The notes beneath the pieces were generated by a model. The model worked only from the letters and a program-made list of their open reading frames with translations, did not search any database and was not told the origin of the DNA. A stretch of DNA of 64,000 nt, taken from assembly GCA_025201345.1 (NCBI GenBank), contig JAIXMG010000001.1, positions 1,116,001 to 1,180,000 on the forward strand. Reading direction: 5' to 3'. The DNA is from Thamnidium elegans (taxonomy: Eukaryota; Mucoromycota; Mucoromycetes; Mucorales; Mucoraceae). Positions 45,541 through 58,349 of the stretch are shown one piece after another. Within the stretch, counting starts at the first letter, position 1. Every line of letters begins with the position of its first letter. The translations under genes and the position numbers were made by a program.

Positions 45541-46680
45541 TTTATGCTACAAATACCACATTTGAAGACAAGTGTATAATGGTACTTTCGGATAAGCGGT
45601 TTAAATCTACATTTGAGAAATTATATCCTACAGACGAAAAGATAAAAATTGATTGCTTATTATCAAATACTCTTATCACAGGGCTTTTTTCTTGGGGGTA
45701 TTTTTGCTTCAATCAATTTGGGATTTATGATGCTAGAAGTGTCACTACTGGAAGAAGGATAAAGTTGCAGATGCAAAGCTATATACTGCTCCAAATCTTC
45801 TCTTTCAATAAAATGCTTTAAGCAGGATACGCAGACCATATTTATCTCAAGGCTATCGTCCACATTTTTACCAATTGGATTTAAGTAAATAAATTATTCG
45901 GAATCTACACGACGTCGTAGAGGCAGTTGAAGAATATGATTTTTCAATAGATGTGTACACAGTACCGTCAACTGAGAATATCGTTTCCCACACATATGAC
46001 AAAGGTTTATAAGCATAGCTAAAACTGCCATTGTAGAATAATAGAAGATATGTATTTGGATAAGTGAAAAAAAAACTTCTGCGATACAAAGACTTGTATT
46101 TGAGATCAAGCGAGTAAATGTCCATATTTGTGCCCTCTAAATGGACACCCAAAGTACAATTTCCTAATTCTGATCCTTAAATATCGTCAATTGAGCTTAC
46201 TGTCGTTACCACAGGTAAGCTTCACCTTACTTTTTATTGACTTCTTTTCATTTATTATGATGTTTTTCTTCGAGTCATCCACGGCCACAGAAACAACATA
46301 ATAGGCCTTCTTCCCTTGTAAAGAGGGTCAAACCTTTTTCTGATTTTGGTTTACTACCGTGATAAAATTAAGAATCGATCTTTCATCGAACGAATATGGA
46401 TTACTTTCTTTAGCCTTTTGAACGATAGTTTCTATGTATAATAAAAAAATGTTTCGAAACATCGACACCATTTGCGATAAATGAACTGAATTCTGGATGT
46501 TCCGTAATTTTCAAATCATAATCAGTTACTTCGAGACCAATTAAATAATCCGTAACATATTCTATAGATTCTTCATCGCTACTGTTACTGTAAACGTAAT
46601 CAGAGCCTTTGTCTGAATTTTCAATACCTCTATATAGGTGCCTTCCTGTCTGGCCCGAGTCTTGTTGTTGTTTTTAGTGT
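45541..46680 (-). pseudogene. Fragments of a C2H2 zinc-finger gene
   Basis: On the minus strand one complete C2H2 unit is visible (CHMCGKRYSQLTVLCTHLL with KNH, about 45930-46000), and a second partial one (CVSCLKHFIEREDLEQYIALH, about 45770-45835). An upstream stretch on the same strand (about 46400-46640) is open and acidic: DYVYSNSSDEESIEYVTDYL then IGLEVTDYDLKITEHPEFSS. The three pieces are in different frames with stops between them. They may be one decayed gene of the same family as the zinc-finger pseudogene at 29.3-30.4 kb; the acidic piece could be unrelated. Confidence 0.4.
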
Positions 46681-47179
46681 CTATAAATAGTAAGCATACA
46701 CTTTTTTTTCGGGCGTTTATTTGTTTATATTTTTCGACCAGGAATAATCATGAAACTATAAGCAGTAAAAAGAATAAACAGAATGATAAATAAGGGATAA
46801 TGGAATGCTGTTTATTGAATAAGGGATCATTACTACTTCTATCTTAACTGACTACTGCACTTACGATAGACCGAGAAAAATTGATTGATTACTACACTGA
46901 GACAAGACCCAACACTAGGCAATATATAATTACTTTTTTATTTATTTAAGGCGCTCTTCAGCATTGTGTTTTTACCTGGGATGTTATCCCAAAAATGCTT
47001 TTTAAATTTTAATGTAACTCTAAATTTCTAAATATATTCCAATGTTTTTCGAAAGTTTGAATTTCTTACGCGAAATACGTGTAAGAGACACTTTTTAATT
47101 AAAATACACAATACACTATTTCCTAAAACTATTGTGGCAGATAAAGAATATAATTGGAGCAGATAAAAAAATAAATCTA

Positions 47180-47776
47180 GAGCTATATTTACCAATGAGT
47201 CCGCATTTCATATTAATATGAAAAGATCAAGAAAAGGTGAAAGAGCTGTTATTGTCGTGCCAAAAACCAGAGCTAAAACCACTACTATACTTGGTGCAAT
47301 TTCTCCAGAAGGCATAATAAGTATTAGCGTACGATGGCCTAGAGTAACTGCTGCCTCAAAAAAGCGAAAGCCTAACAGAAGTAACAAAAGGCTAATAACC
47401 CGAAAACTGGTACTGTAACAGGCTATTACTTTAACTTTATCGCTAGTACTTTGGATATTTTGGACAAAAATGAGCAGTTTAAAACAGTGTTATGGATAAT
47501 GTTCCTATTTACACGAACGATGATATACAAAAGTATATAGAGAAGAGAGGATACAGTTGCATTTATCTCCCTCCTTACTCGCCTGAGCTTAATCCGATTG
47601 AAAAGTTTTGAATAGTTTGTAAGAGCAAGTTGAAGCGTGAGGAACTCCTTAGTGAAGAAACATTAACTTCGAAAATAGGAGTGGCATGTAATAGTATTTT
47701 GCTAAGTGACCTTGAAGGGTTTTGTAGGTATTCGCAATCAAAATTTGACGATCGTCTGAAGTACCTTCCTTTGTAA
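47180..47776 (+). mobile_element. Decayed DDE (Tc1/mariner-superfamily, DDE_3-like) transposase
   Basis: Plus-strand remnant. FTNESAFHINMKRSRKGERA (about 47188) fits the first catalytic block, normally LDES, so the Asp has become Asn. TTTILGAISPEGIISISV follows. After a frameshift near 47400 comes TGTVTGYYFNFIASTLDILD. After another near 47495 come VMDNVPIYTNDDIQKYI (second Asp kept) and LPPYSPELNPIEKF (Glu kept), then a TGA where Trp is expected, and KSKLKREELLSEETLTSKIG to a stop at 47776. No terminal repeats were found. It differs from the Tc1 element at 34-35 kb in both sequence and spacing, so it is a separate family. Confidence 0.75.
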
Positions 47777-48115
47777 TAAAAGCTTAAAAAAACTGGGGCG
47801 TAATTATGATTCAAATATTATTTTATTTCGCTTTTTATTTTTGCTTAATTTCATAGACCCGCATTCACCCTTCGGGGGTTACCCATTTAAGGTTTTTCTG
47901 TATATTAAGATATACTTATATGATTCTTGAAAAAGGTCCAAAAAAATATTATTAACTGTATCAATACAAATACATATACATATGTCTTTTATAATAAAAA
48001 GTATTCCGACCATTCAAATATTTTACTGGTCATCATCATAAAAGAGAACATTTGTTGTTAAACGCCAAACCCTTCTCTTGTATGATATGTGCATATTTGT
48101 TTATTCAGATTTTCC

Positions 48116-48156
<41 letters not shown>

Positions 48157-49055
48157 AAAATATAATCAAATATCTGTTTTTTTAATACGAATGCCGCATT
48201 GTTACCTAGTTAGTTGGTGTCTACTCACCTGCAATTGATCAGGTATGAAAAAAAAGAAGCAAAGCCTGATTTTTTTTGAGATCCTCCACGCAACATAATA
48301 TTAGATAGGTGATTATTATTCGCAGCATCTACTATGTTATCTCTACAGTCATGGATTGTATAAGCGTCATGTGTATATTCTATCGGTGGTGCCAAGTGTT
48401 TCATTATTACCAGATAAGCTTTACGAAGCAATTAAAATCGACTAGCTTAAATGTCAATACCGTAAATATATTTTTTTTACAGTAGAAAAAAAAAAAGAAG
48501 AGCAATGCTATAGGCTTTTTTTTTGAGATACGTATCATATTTAAAAAACACCAGGAAGCTTCAGAACCGAATTATTTTTATACCGGATGTAAAATGGCCA
48601 ATTTTTGAGACCGGTGTGCTTGCATAGCTATAAGACGCAAACATGATAGTAGATCAACACGATCCCTGTCTGCCTATCTTGAGCAATTTATACTCAATCG
48701 TTTTGAAATATATTTAACTTTATTATTATTATCTATCCTATGTACAAAGACAGAAAAAGGTATTTACAGAGAGAACATATATCCAGTTATATACAGATCG
48801 ACAAGAATGGCAAACTCATTGTCAGTAGGGGTCAATAGAAGGAGCAATACTTCTTATTATGTATATTAAACAGGGAATGCCGGTAATTATTATCCTGATA
48901 ATGTCAGTATAAAAAATTGAGCAATGGAAACTTTATTATGGAGTTTATGAAATAATTACAGAATATCTATTGCGCCTGCTTCTACCGTGTAACAAGATTT
49001 AGAATTAAAATTGATTGCTACTGAAATTGAATTATTTCTTGGGCACACGTAGTAA

Positions 49056-49086
<31 letters not shown>

Positions 49087-51299
49087 GTATATTACTTGAT
49101 CCTCACTCGCACAACTACCTCAACTACAAAAAATGGCACTAACCCGATTTCTCTCGTACACGTTTCTTTATATAAGGAATTTTACTTTGTGTTTGGTGAA
49201 CTTTAAATAAATAATGTAGGAAGTACAAACTGTTCAAATGAGATTTATCGCGCTTTATTTTTCTTTTTTTATATATGTTGGCTACTAAAAAAAGAAAAAG
49301 AAAGAAAGATATACGTATAATACTTCTTTTTATTTATTCGTATACACAGTTGGATGAGTAAACTTCAATAAATTGTGAGTTGGTTAATTAAAAACGCGAG
49401 TCGATCAAACGCGCAATTTTTTTTTCTAAAATCGCTGTAGTACAGAAACTACCAGTGTTCAGGTTATTGTTATTGTTCGAACCCAGATTTATAAACATAA
49501 TAAATAAAAAAGTGATCTTAGTTACGCAATTATTAACAATAGAAGATATATTCAAAGATCGAGACTAAGTTTGTTGATGTACCAGTATGAACCATTTTTC
49601 TTATAATAAAAAGATATTAATTTCTATTTTGTAACACGGTTACAGTATAAAGATGAAACGGGCAAGAAAAGGACGGTTAAGCTAAACTTAAAAGAGGTGT
49701 AAAGAAGTGCCGTGCAATTCCAGATACTGAAATAACATGAGATTAAATACCAGTATTAATCACTGACTGTGAATCACCGATTGACGAAACCCCCCAGCAT
49801 AGATTGGTTAGACATATTATTGCGTAACCCCACACACATAACAAATAAGAGAAAGTAAATTTAAAAGGTGCTATTAAATGAATAAAATTAAGTTTTGTAC
49901 TCACAAAAACACAAAAGATGTGGGTAACCTTTATGCAAACATTAGATTTTTAAAGTACAATTTATTTATTTATATATGAGTATAGTGTTACAGCAAAAAG
50001 TGACAAGAAGAACACAATCCCATTGTGTATATATAAGGTTAAAAACCCGAAGGTAGAAAGAGTATGTATAGAGCGACTATAAATAATTGCTGAGCAAGCT
50101 AGTTCTAGCAAGTATAATTCAATGGGGTAAATTAATTTAGACACGAACAACTGGTGCACGCAATTATTTGTGCACAATGCGCAAACAAAAATTACTGTAT
50201 ATTGCCACATTTATTATAAGACGCAATGCGACTAAAAAACTGGGGTAAACCTTTTTTATTGGTGTTCCGAATTTCTGGAGGTGGTTGTGTGTCTTACTAT
50301 AGATACACACGAGGTAAGACTTTTTCTTTTCTCCCCTGTACCTCATAACAATCTAATCTTTTTTATCACGGCTAGATTTTTTTGCCTATCGTGCAGCAGA
50401 ATCTACTATAGTAACAAATGTTAAATAATAAAACACAGCTGTGCGATAATAAAAAATCATTCGTTTAACTCGAAAAGAAGAAAGAAAAAAGACCGGGTAG
50501 TTACGGTGTAAAATAGTAATCTCACCTTCTTTCCAAAGTAAGGTAAACATCCATGGAAAAAAAGCCTATAAAAAAGATGGTTACACGTTGATTTTTTTTT
50601 CTTTTTTTAACCAAGTAGACAGATTGGCGATCTCCCACTCATAATTTATATACTATATGATTATTATTTTAAAAAAAGATAAAAAAAAAGAGAGTATGAA
50701 ATTAATTAGAGTGATACGAATAGATCATGGGAAGTTAGTGTTAATGATCAGGTCCTTTTACTATATAAAAATGGGTTTTCTATTCATCATGAGGTTCAAT
50801 TTTGTAGGACAAAAAGATAATGTAGATGGTCAATAACCAATTAAAACCTTTTATTTTTGGTTACATTAAAGGTAAGGTGGTCTTTTTGTATTCTGGCCTT
50901 TTTATGGTAATGCATACAATGTGAGAAAAACTAAGGGGACGGGTATTCATTAAAAAATGGATAATTGCACGCCACTCAATTGCCTTTCCAAATAAAGAAG
51001 ACTTAGTTGCGTTTCCACATTGACTTTTTTTCCTCTGCATCACATTACTCTTTTTTTTTTTTCTTTTTTTCCCTCTTCTTTTTCCTTTATATTTTCATTT
51101 CTTTCTCTCTCTTTCTCTTTCTCTTTCATACACACACATATATATATATTTTTTAAAAAAAATAAATATATTCGCAGTTGAAAAAAAAAAAACCTTAAAA
51201 GACATATTATTTGTTACGAATAAATATTGTTCAGAAGGTAACAACCTAAAAACAATATATAAAAATATTTTTTTTTAACTCAATTCATCTCTTATAGTC
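47777..51299. other. Gene desert, ending in a CT-rich promoter
   Basis: About 3.5 kb without a supported gene. Features: a short CCCTTCGGGG hairpin (UUCG-type loop) near 47871, a 38-nt T run at 48118-48155, a T run at 49057-49086, and at 51045-51130 a CT-rich strand asymmetry followed by ACACACATATATATAT, typical of a fungal core promoter before the HMG gene. Confidence 0.5.
48118..48155. repeat. Poly-T tract (38 nt)
   Basis: An uninterrupted T run in a gene desert, second only to the one at 7521-7566. No associated gene. Confidence 0.75.
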
Positions 51300-51438
51300 A
51301 TGTCCGAACAAAATTTATTAAATTACAATATATTTAAAAGTAATGACTACAATTTTGATTTCCCCATTGCAACTACAACCTTGTCTGATCAAAGAAAGGT
51401 ACGACAACAGCAACAAAAAGAAAAAACATTTTTTTTAA

Positions 51439-51477
<39 letters not shown>

Positions 51478-53069
51478 ATAGGTTGCTATAACAACGACAA
51501 GTAATGCAACTAGAAATTATAATGCGTACGATTATACAATAAACCAAACATCATCGCCTTACTATTTACCGCCTATATCAGCCTCCGAAAACACAAATTT
51601 AACATTCTCTTCATTAATGCATCAAAAGGAACTACCAGAACAATGGGACGATGTTTCACAAGTAATAAGCTGTTATATCATGCCTTTTTTTTTTATTAAA
51701 TATTTTTTTTTTATATATAAATAGTCAGCCATCATTATTAATGACAAGGCTCAACATTCTCAACAACAAGATCGTCATAGTGCTGGATCACCATCTGATG
51801 ATCAGGCACCAACTCATATTGTTTCGCCTGAAGCTATTCGAGAAGCATTAAAAGAAGAAAAAGAAGAAGCACTAGGCCACAGTCAAAAACCATTTTCACA
51901 ATATTCCTCATTTCATGCACTAAAACAGCGTCGATTCTCTAGCGATAATTCACCGCCTAGTTTTTCTATTCCTTTTAGTCCTTCTCCTTCTATAAAGAAA
52001 ATGAGCTATGACGAAGAAGAAGAAGAGGGACCTCAGACTCCTTTCCCTCATAATGAAACTTTAGATCAAACCAACTTAAAAAAAGTCTTACCAGGGAAGC
52101 TAAAAAGGCCACCCAATGCGTACCTATTATTTAATCGAGATATGCGTCGTAAATTACTAAAAGCTTCACCTAAAATGACTGTCGCTGAAATTAGTAAAGA
52201 AGTTGGTGACTGGTGGAAAGCCTTACCAGATGTATGTTCTCTCTCTCTATCTCTCTCCCTCTTTCTCATATAAATATTTATATACTAATAATAATAATTA
52301 TAACCTTTAGGACAAAAGAGAATACTATGTCAAAGAAGCATCTATACTAAAACAAGAACATTTAAAAAAATATCCTGATTTTATTTATACCCGACGATCT
52401 AAAGCCGAATTAGCTGAAGCCAAAAAATGCTCCAAACTCGGTCGAAAGTCGAAAGCGGAAACTGTCATGTTAAACCATTCAGACGAAGAAGATAGTATAG
52501 ATGTTTATAACCGACCAAAATCAATAGATTTAATTTTAGTAAATAATAGTAGTAATAATAGTAATAATAATAAGCAACCACCACCGCCACCACAGACCAA
52601 GAAAAGATCTAGGAAATCAATTGGTACTGGTGGTCAAAGAGATCCTAGAGGTCGCAAAAAGAAGAGACATAAGCATCCTTTTGCTCCTAAACACCCCATG
52701 TCTGCTTACCTGTATTATCTTGCCTCCGTTTACCCTCAAGTATCTCTTAATTTTCCTGGTTCCACAGTGGGTCCCATAAGTAAATCTATCTCAAAGACCT
52801 GGCATGCAATGTCGAACGAAGAAAGATTACCTTGGAAACAAAAAGCTGAGTCTGATAAAGCAAGGTACGCTAGAGAAATGAGAGTTTATATGGCAACAAA
52901 TAATGAAGAACAACTACAAAAACAACAACAAGAAAAACAACTACTACTGCAGCAACAATTACAGAAATTACTATCGGAAGAAGAAGAAGAAGAAGAAGAA
53001 GAAGAAGATGTTGATGTCAATACACTAGCAGCTGTTGTGAATATGGTAAATAATGGTACAACTTTTTAA
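51300..53069 (+). CDS. Double HMG-box transcription factor (MATA/Sox-type plus Nhp6-type)
   Basis: Exons: 51300-51398, 51482-51661, 51725-52231, 52311-53069; 514 aa. The first HMG box (about residues 215-290), LKRPPNAYLLFNRDMRRKLL ... VAEISKEVGDWWKALPDDKR ... YPDFIYTRRSKAE, is of the sequence-specific MATA/Sox/Ste11 kind (RPPNAYLLF). The second (HPFAPKHPMSAYLYYLASVY ... ISKTWHAMSNEERLPWKQKA, about 395-460) is of the non-specific Nhp6/HMGB kind, preceded by a basic patch (KKRSRKS, RGRKKKRHKH). Poly-Gln and poly-Glu runs close the protein. The two box types in one chain are uncommon. It is not the Mucorales sex locus as far as flanks show: no triose-phosphate transporter or RNA helicase, and the neighbour is BRO1. 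Intron 1 holds a 30-nt T run. Confidence 0.88.
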
Positions 53070-53333
53070 GAAACAAATGTATAGTAATATAATTCCTTTT
53101 GGGTAAAAATGCATGATTCAATTGTCACACAAACAACGCCCAATAAAACAAATAAATAAAACATTTTTTTTATATGATTTTGTATGCCCGCTTTTTTCTC
53201 ACCAAAAAATAATATTACTCTCTTTCACGCTTATTTACCTTTATACAGTATTCCTTTTCTTTCTTTACCCAAGTTGTACCCAATACTTTATTCAGTTTTA
53301 TTCAAAAGAGAAGAACCAATCGAAAAACAAGTC

Positions 53334-56002
53334 ATGGAAGAATTACCTCGTAATTTACTTTTAAACATTCCTTTAAAAGTGCCTGACAAGTTAGAATGGG
53401 CTTCTTCTTTACTTGCTTATATTACATCTAGTTACGCTGAAGATGCCGAAAAGTATAAACAAGATGCAACAACACTTGATGCCATGAGAGACCGAGCTTT
53501 ATTTCAACCCACCACTTGTTCTTTTGCTTTAGAAGACTTGTCAATGTAAGTACCTTAAAAAAGGTGGCACTTCGTATTTGATATCTTATATCTTTTTTTT
53601 ATTTAGTTACTTTAACCAACTGACATTCTTGGGATCTCGGTTCCCTTCTGATGTACGAAAAAACAAATGAACTATACTAATTTATTGATCACTTATCACA
53701 CTATTATTATAGATCAATTTAAGCATTGGATGGTTTCCAATTTTCATACCCCAAGAAAAACCAGGTACAAGAATATTAAAGCACGTGAAAGCTGATGAAT
53801 ATACTTAATTGTCCATAATAGAAACCATTAGCAATCTAAACTATGAAAAATCATGTGTACTCTATCGCATGGCTGGACTTTACAGTGAACTTGGTTGTTC
53901 TCAAAACTGGGTTTCAACAGAAGGAATTCGTAAAGCATGTCAATATTTCCAAGTAAGTTCTCTTCTCTTTTTATACATATATTTTATCACTAAAAAAAAA
54001 ACGATGTTAGAATGCAGCTGGTTGTTTAAATTATATCAAGACAGAATTGGTACCAGAACTTCGATGTAATCCACCAAAAGATTTTGAGATACTGGAATCG
54101 CTTGTAGCCTTAATGATGGCTCAAGCTCATGAATGTATTTGGCAAAAAGCAGTAATGGAACATATGAAGTATGGGACTGTAGCCCGACTCGCTATCCGAG
54201 TATCTGATTTTTACGACTTATTTCTTTCAGCTGCCACATCCATCATACCCGAGAACTGGAAATCATATGCTGATACCAAATCCAATTTCTTTAAGGCATT
54301 TGCTCAATACCAAAAGGCCAACGAAGCCATCTCCAATGGAAGATACGGTGAAGAAATTGCTCGATTAAATCTAGCTAAATCGAACATTCTATCTGCTATT
54401 CGTCATTTGGAAGACGCCACTTTATTAAATCAAGCTTTTATTGATCAGATCCATACTTTACAACAATCGATCGACCGTGATTTAACTCGAGCTGAAAAGG
54501 ATAACGATGTGGTTTATATGGAGTCAATACCCGTGGAAAGTGCGTTGGCTCCCATTTTACGATCTGACATGGTAAAGCCCATTTTACCCAACTTTGTCTT
54601 GAGCCCCAGTTACTGGTTAACATTAGCCGATCGCCCTAATAACGAACTATTTATCAAACGACCTTTATTTGAAAAACTGGTTCCTTTTGCAGTTCATCAA
54701 GCTGCCAGTGTCTATTCAGATAAGAAGGATTATATAGTTAAGGTAGAAGTGATTGCTAAAAATCAAGAATTAAAAGCAGAAAGTCAAAAGTAAATATTTT
54801 TTTCCACAAGGTTGATAAAATATAAATTCCTTTACTAAAAAAAGAAAAGAATAGGCTTTTAAATGAACTTTGTTTACCTTATGCTCTTGATATAGTGGAT
54901 ACGTTACCCAAGAGGCTTGTAGAGTATGCCGAAGAAGTTCAACATGAGGGTGGTATTCAATCCCTATACGATATGCTGCAAAAGATTCAAACAATGTCTC
55001 GCAAAGCCACTAATTTAATTGAAGAAGGATTTAATGTGATTGAAGACGAAAATGAACAAGATGTACAATTAAGTAGACAATATGGCAAATGTAAGAATAT
55101 ATATGTATAGTGTTTGCATACAAGAAAAAAAAATTAAAAAGAAAGAAACTTTTTTTTATATAAAAATATTATAGTATGGGCTCGACCTACATCAAGGTCA
55201 TTAACTCACAACTTGTTAACAATGGGAGGACAATATAACGATACAGTTCAAGCAGCACAAAAAGCAGATCGTATTGTACAAGCAAAGGTATCCAACTGGG
55301 GAAAAGCCATTGCCATGCTATCAAAACCCACCGACCAAGTTCAAACTTATTTACCCACTTTACAATCCGACGAAGAATACTATACATTTATTCAAGAGAA
55401 CCTAACCAGTTTAAGAACTTTACTTGATCTGTTACAACAAGAATTAAACGAGCGAGAAAAGTTACAAGATAAGGTGACTCATATGGCAGATAAGGACGAT
55501 ATTTCTTCCCATTTAGTAACAAAGGCAAATGAATTAACGAAAGGTTCACCTATCGTTAAATTAGAACCAGAGCAGTTTTCTTCCATCTTTGAACAGCATT
55601 TATCTGCTTATAAGGTATTTGAAGATCAAATGAAGGTTCATATATCCAAACAAGCAGATTTGTTACACAAGATTCACGACTTGTATGGTCAATTTTCGTT
55701 TATTGTTGCGAATAAGAGTGTATTGAATAAAAGAGAAAAGGCTATCACCAATTTAGAATCTGCGTTTACAAAGTTTAAAGAGATTCGTACAAATTTAGTT
55801 GAAGGAATTAAGGTAAAAAAAAAAAAAGTCAAAAATTAAAAGATCATTCACTTATATATTCATATAGTTTTATTCACATTATACTGATACGCTAAGTCAG
55901 TTTAAAGACGATTGTAATGATTTCGCACTAGCAAGAAGATTAGAAGCGTCCGAGTTAGCAAGAGATACCAATCCAGGCAGACTTTTATTGCTGAAAAAAT
56001 AA
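53334..56002 (+). CDS. BRO1/ALIX-family protein (PalA/Rim20 or Bro1)
   Basis: ESCRT-associated adaptor. Exons: 53334-53545, 53607-53652, 53713-53764, 53822-53952, 54011-54789, 54855-55090, 55175-55812, 55868-56002; 742 aa. The BRO1 domain (about residues 5-370) is evident in IYFNQLTFLGSRFPSDINLS, YEKSCVLYRMAGLYSELG and the Snf7-binding area around EILESLVALMMAQAHECIW. It is followed by a V-shaped helical domain (RDTNPGR near the end). The C-terminus stops without the Pro-rich tail of Alix, which fits PalA/Rim20 (pH signalling, binds Rim101/PacC and Vps32) rather than Bro1, but this is a judgement. The very small exons 2 and 3 (46 and 52 nt) carry conserved BRO1 residues and confirm the model. 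Confidence 0.9.
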
Positions 56003-56147
56003 ATTTCTTAAAACGCAAATATTTACCTAAAGGAGATTTTTTTTTTTAAAAATAATAATAAATACGTCATTAACCTCACTCTTATCGTTAAATAAAAAAG
56101 ATGCTTTTATTTTTATTTTTACGTTTTTCTCTTTATCTCTTTATAAC

Positions 56148-57555
56148 ATGAAGTTTTTATCCTTATCTTTATTATCTGTGTCAGCACTTTCAGCTTTTGT
56201 TCAAGCTGGTCCTTTGGCTGCTATGGATCAACTTCGCATATTCCGTACTTCAGAACCTGAGCTTCGTCTTATCCAATACGGGTAATAAATAGTATAGTAG
56301 CAACCCCTGGGAAAAAATCGTACTTATTTTTTTCTGTTGTAGTGAGGATACACCCCCCAAATGGATGACTGAATCAGATAAGGAAGCATTATTTCGTGCA
56401 GGTGTAAAGTATATGGATATTACCGACCATCGTAACGCAGCTGCTTCAACTTTTTCTTCTTGGACACCATGTAAAGCCCTTTTTTTTTAAAGTGTTTCAA
56501 AAAAATATTTTTTTTTTCTCACACATTGACACATGATATATGTACAGATATTCCTACCAAATCTAAATACCAAAGCGAAGTGACTCCATTTATTGGAAAC
56601 CTTACAACCGATGGTATGGTAGAACATTTAACAAAGTTAACAAGCTTCCGTAACAGATACTATAAGTCTTCTTATGGTGCTCAATCTTGTCGCTGGCTAA
56701 TTAAGCAAATCCAAGGTATTGCAGAAGGTACCGATCATGTGTCCGTAAAAGAATTCAAGCACAAGGTAAAAAAAAAAAAAAAAAAAAGATGTACGCAATA
56801 TTGTAACACGAATTTTTTTTTTTTTACTAGTGGGATCAATTCTCTATTATTGCAAGATTCGAAGGTTCTAACAAGGATTTAGATAATGAGCTTGTAATTG
56901 TAGGTGCTCATCAAGACTCAGTCAATATGTGGTTACCAACGTATGGTCGTTCTCCCGGTGCTGATGTAAGAATAATAAACTTGTTTTTCTATATCATGTG
57001 ATGCTAAAAAAAAATCGCATTTGCTTTATATAGGATGACGGAAGTGGTACTGTAACTATTATCGAAGCATTCCGTAGTTTAGTAGAAAACGGCTTCAGAC
57101 CTGAACGTCCTGTTGAGTTCCACTGGTATAGTGGTGAAGAAGCTGGTTTATTAGGCAGTCAAGCCGTCTCTGAAGCATATCAAGAAGAAGGCCGACATGT
57201 TGTTGCCATGTTGCAAAACGATATGACCGGTTATATTGGTGATAATGGTGAGGTGATTGGTATTGTTACTGATCATGTTGATGAAAAGTTGACTGACTTC
57301 CTCAAAAATTTGGTTGATAATTATGCTGATATTCCTTATACACTTACCAAGTGTGGTTATGCCTGTAGTGATCATGCCTCTTGGCGTAAACTTGGGTATC
57401 CTTCCGCTTTCACTATTGAAAGTGCATTTGATGACTCTAACCATTATATTCATACCGGGGGAGATACCATTGATAAACTTTCATTTGATCACATGAAGGA
57501 ATTTTCAAAGGTTGCTATTGGTTTTGCTGTCGAATTATCTCATCTTCGCGATTAA
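56148..57555 (+). CDS. Secreted M28-family leucine aminopeptidase
   Basis: Zinc exopeptidase that trims N-terminal residues from extracellular peptides. Exons: 56148-56281, 56343-56470, 56548-56765, 56831-56965, 57034-57555; 378 aa. The signal peptide [20 protein letters not shown] is typical. The di-zinc set of M28E enzymes is complete: His and Asp in [10 protein letters not shown] and ADDDGSGT, the Glu pair in [11 protein letters not shown], Asp in LQNDMTGY, and His in [10 protein letters not shown] Cys pair (KCGYACSDH) matches the disulphide of these enzymes. The propeptide precedes [11 protein letters not shown]. Intron 3 begins GTAAAAAAA. Length and order match Aspergillus and mucoralean leucine aminopeptidases (about 380 aa), and no catalytic residue is missing. 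Tail-to-head neighbour of TPT1, 54 bp away. Confidence 0.95.
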
Positions 57556-57609
57556 ATGTATATTTTTTTTTTCATAAATAAATCGTTGTTTTTCTTTTTT
57601 TTTTTTCTT

Positions 57610-58349
57610 ATGAGCCTTAGTCCTCAAGAGTCTGTTCAGTTATCAAAACTTCTTTCTTATGTTTTAAGACATGGCGCAGCTAAAGAAAGTTTAACTATTT
57701 CTGCAAGTGGCTACATTGCTGTATCAGACTTGGTAAATACTCAATATTCATTTTTCATACATCCTCATTCCTCTAAATTGTTGCCATTTAGTTACAAAGA
57801 CCAAAGTTTAAAAACATTACGCTACAACAAATTCAACATGTTGTCGATACTAATGATAAAAAAAGATATCAGTTAACCGAAATAGAGGGTGAATACTTTA
57901 TTCGAGCTAATCAAGGTCATTCTTTAAAAACAGTGGAAGCAAAAGATCTTTTACAAGAGATTCAAGAAGACATCTCACCTGTTATTCACGGTACTAGTTT
58001 AAAGGCCTGGGAGAGCATTAAAGAACAAGGGTTGTCAAAGATGAATCGAAACCATATTCATTTTGCTGCTGGATTACCTAATGATAAAGGTGTGATTAGT
58101 GGTATGCGTAACTCAAGTCAAGTATACATCTATATCAACGTATCAAAGGCTAGATCAGGTATAAAAAAAAAATGAATACAAAAAATTTAAACTAATTATT
58201 AAAATAAATTAGACGGTGTTATATTTTATAAATCCAGCAATAATGTTATTTTATCAAGTGGAATTAACGGTATTATAGAACCAAAATATTTTGAAAAGGT
58301 TGTAAATAAACAAGGTGATGGTTTGCAATATTTTTTATTTTTTTTTTAA
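57610..58349 (+). CDS. TPT1: tRNA 2'-phosphotransferase Tpt1
   Basis: NAD+-dependent removal of the 2'-phosphate left at ligated exon junctions, on tRNA and, in yeast, on spliced HAC1 mRNA. Exons: 57610-57732, 57792-58158, 58213-58349; 208 aa. Conserved features: LSYVLRHGA (Arg-His, about residues 16-24); a winged-helix lobe with ISASGYIAVSDLLQRPKFKN and YQLTEIEGEYFIRANQGHS; the ADP-ribosyl-transferase lobe VIHGTSLKAWESIKEQGLSK, HIHFAAGLP and GVISGMRNSS; and the C-terminal DGVIFYKSSNNVILSSG with GIIEPKYF. These include the Arg-His-Arg-Arg tetrad of the family. The end DGLQYFLFFF runs into a T tract; a further small intron after NKQG cannot be excluded. It converges on the cyclin gene with 116 bp between. 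Interesting next to a HAC1-like gene in this window. Confidence 0.93.

Noticed and set aside
49470..49500. TTCGAAC motif resembling a tRNA B box (minus strand).
   Set aside because: The T-stem does not pair and no acceptor or anticodon arm can be built; no tRNA found by eye anywhere in the window.
51300..53069. HMG gene as part of a Mucorales sex locus.
   Set aside because: The expected flanking triose-phosphate transporter and RNA helicase genes are absent and it has two HMG boxes; neighbours are a gene desert and BRO1.
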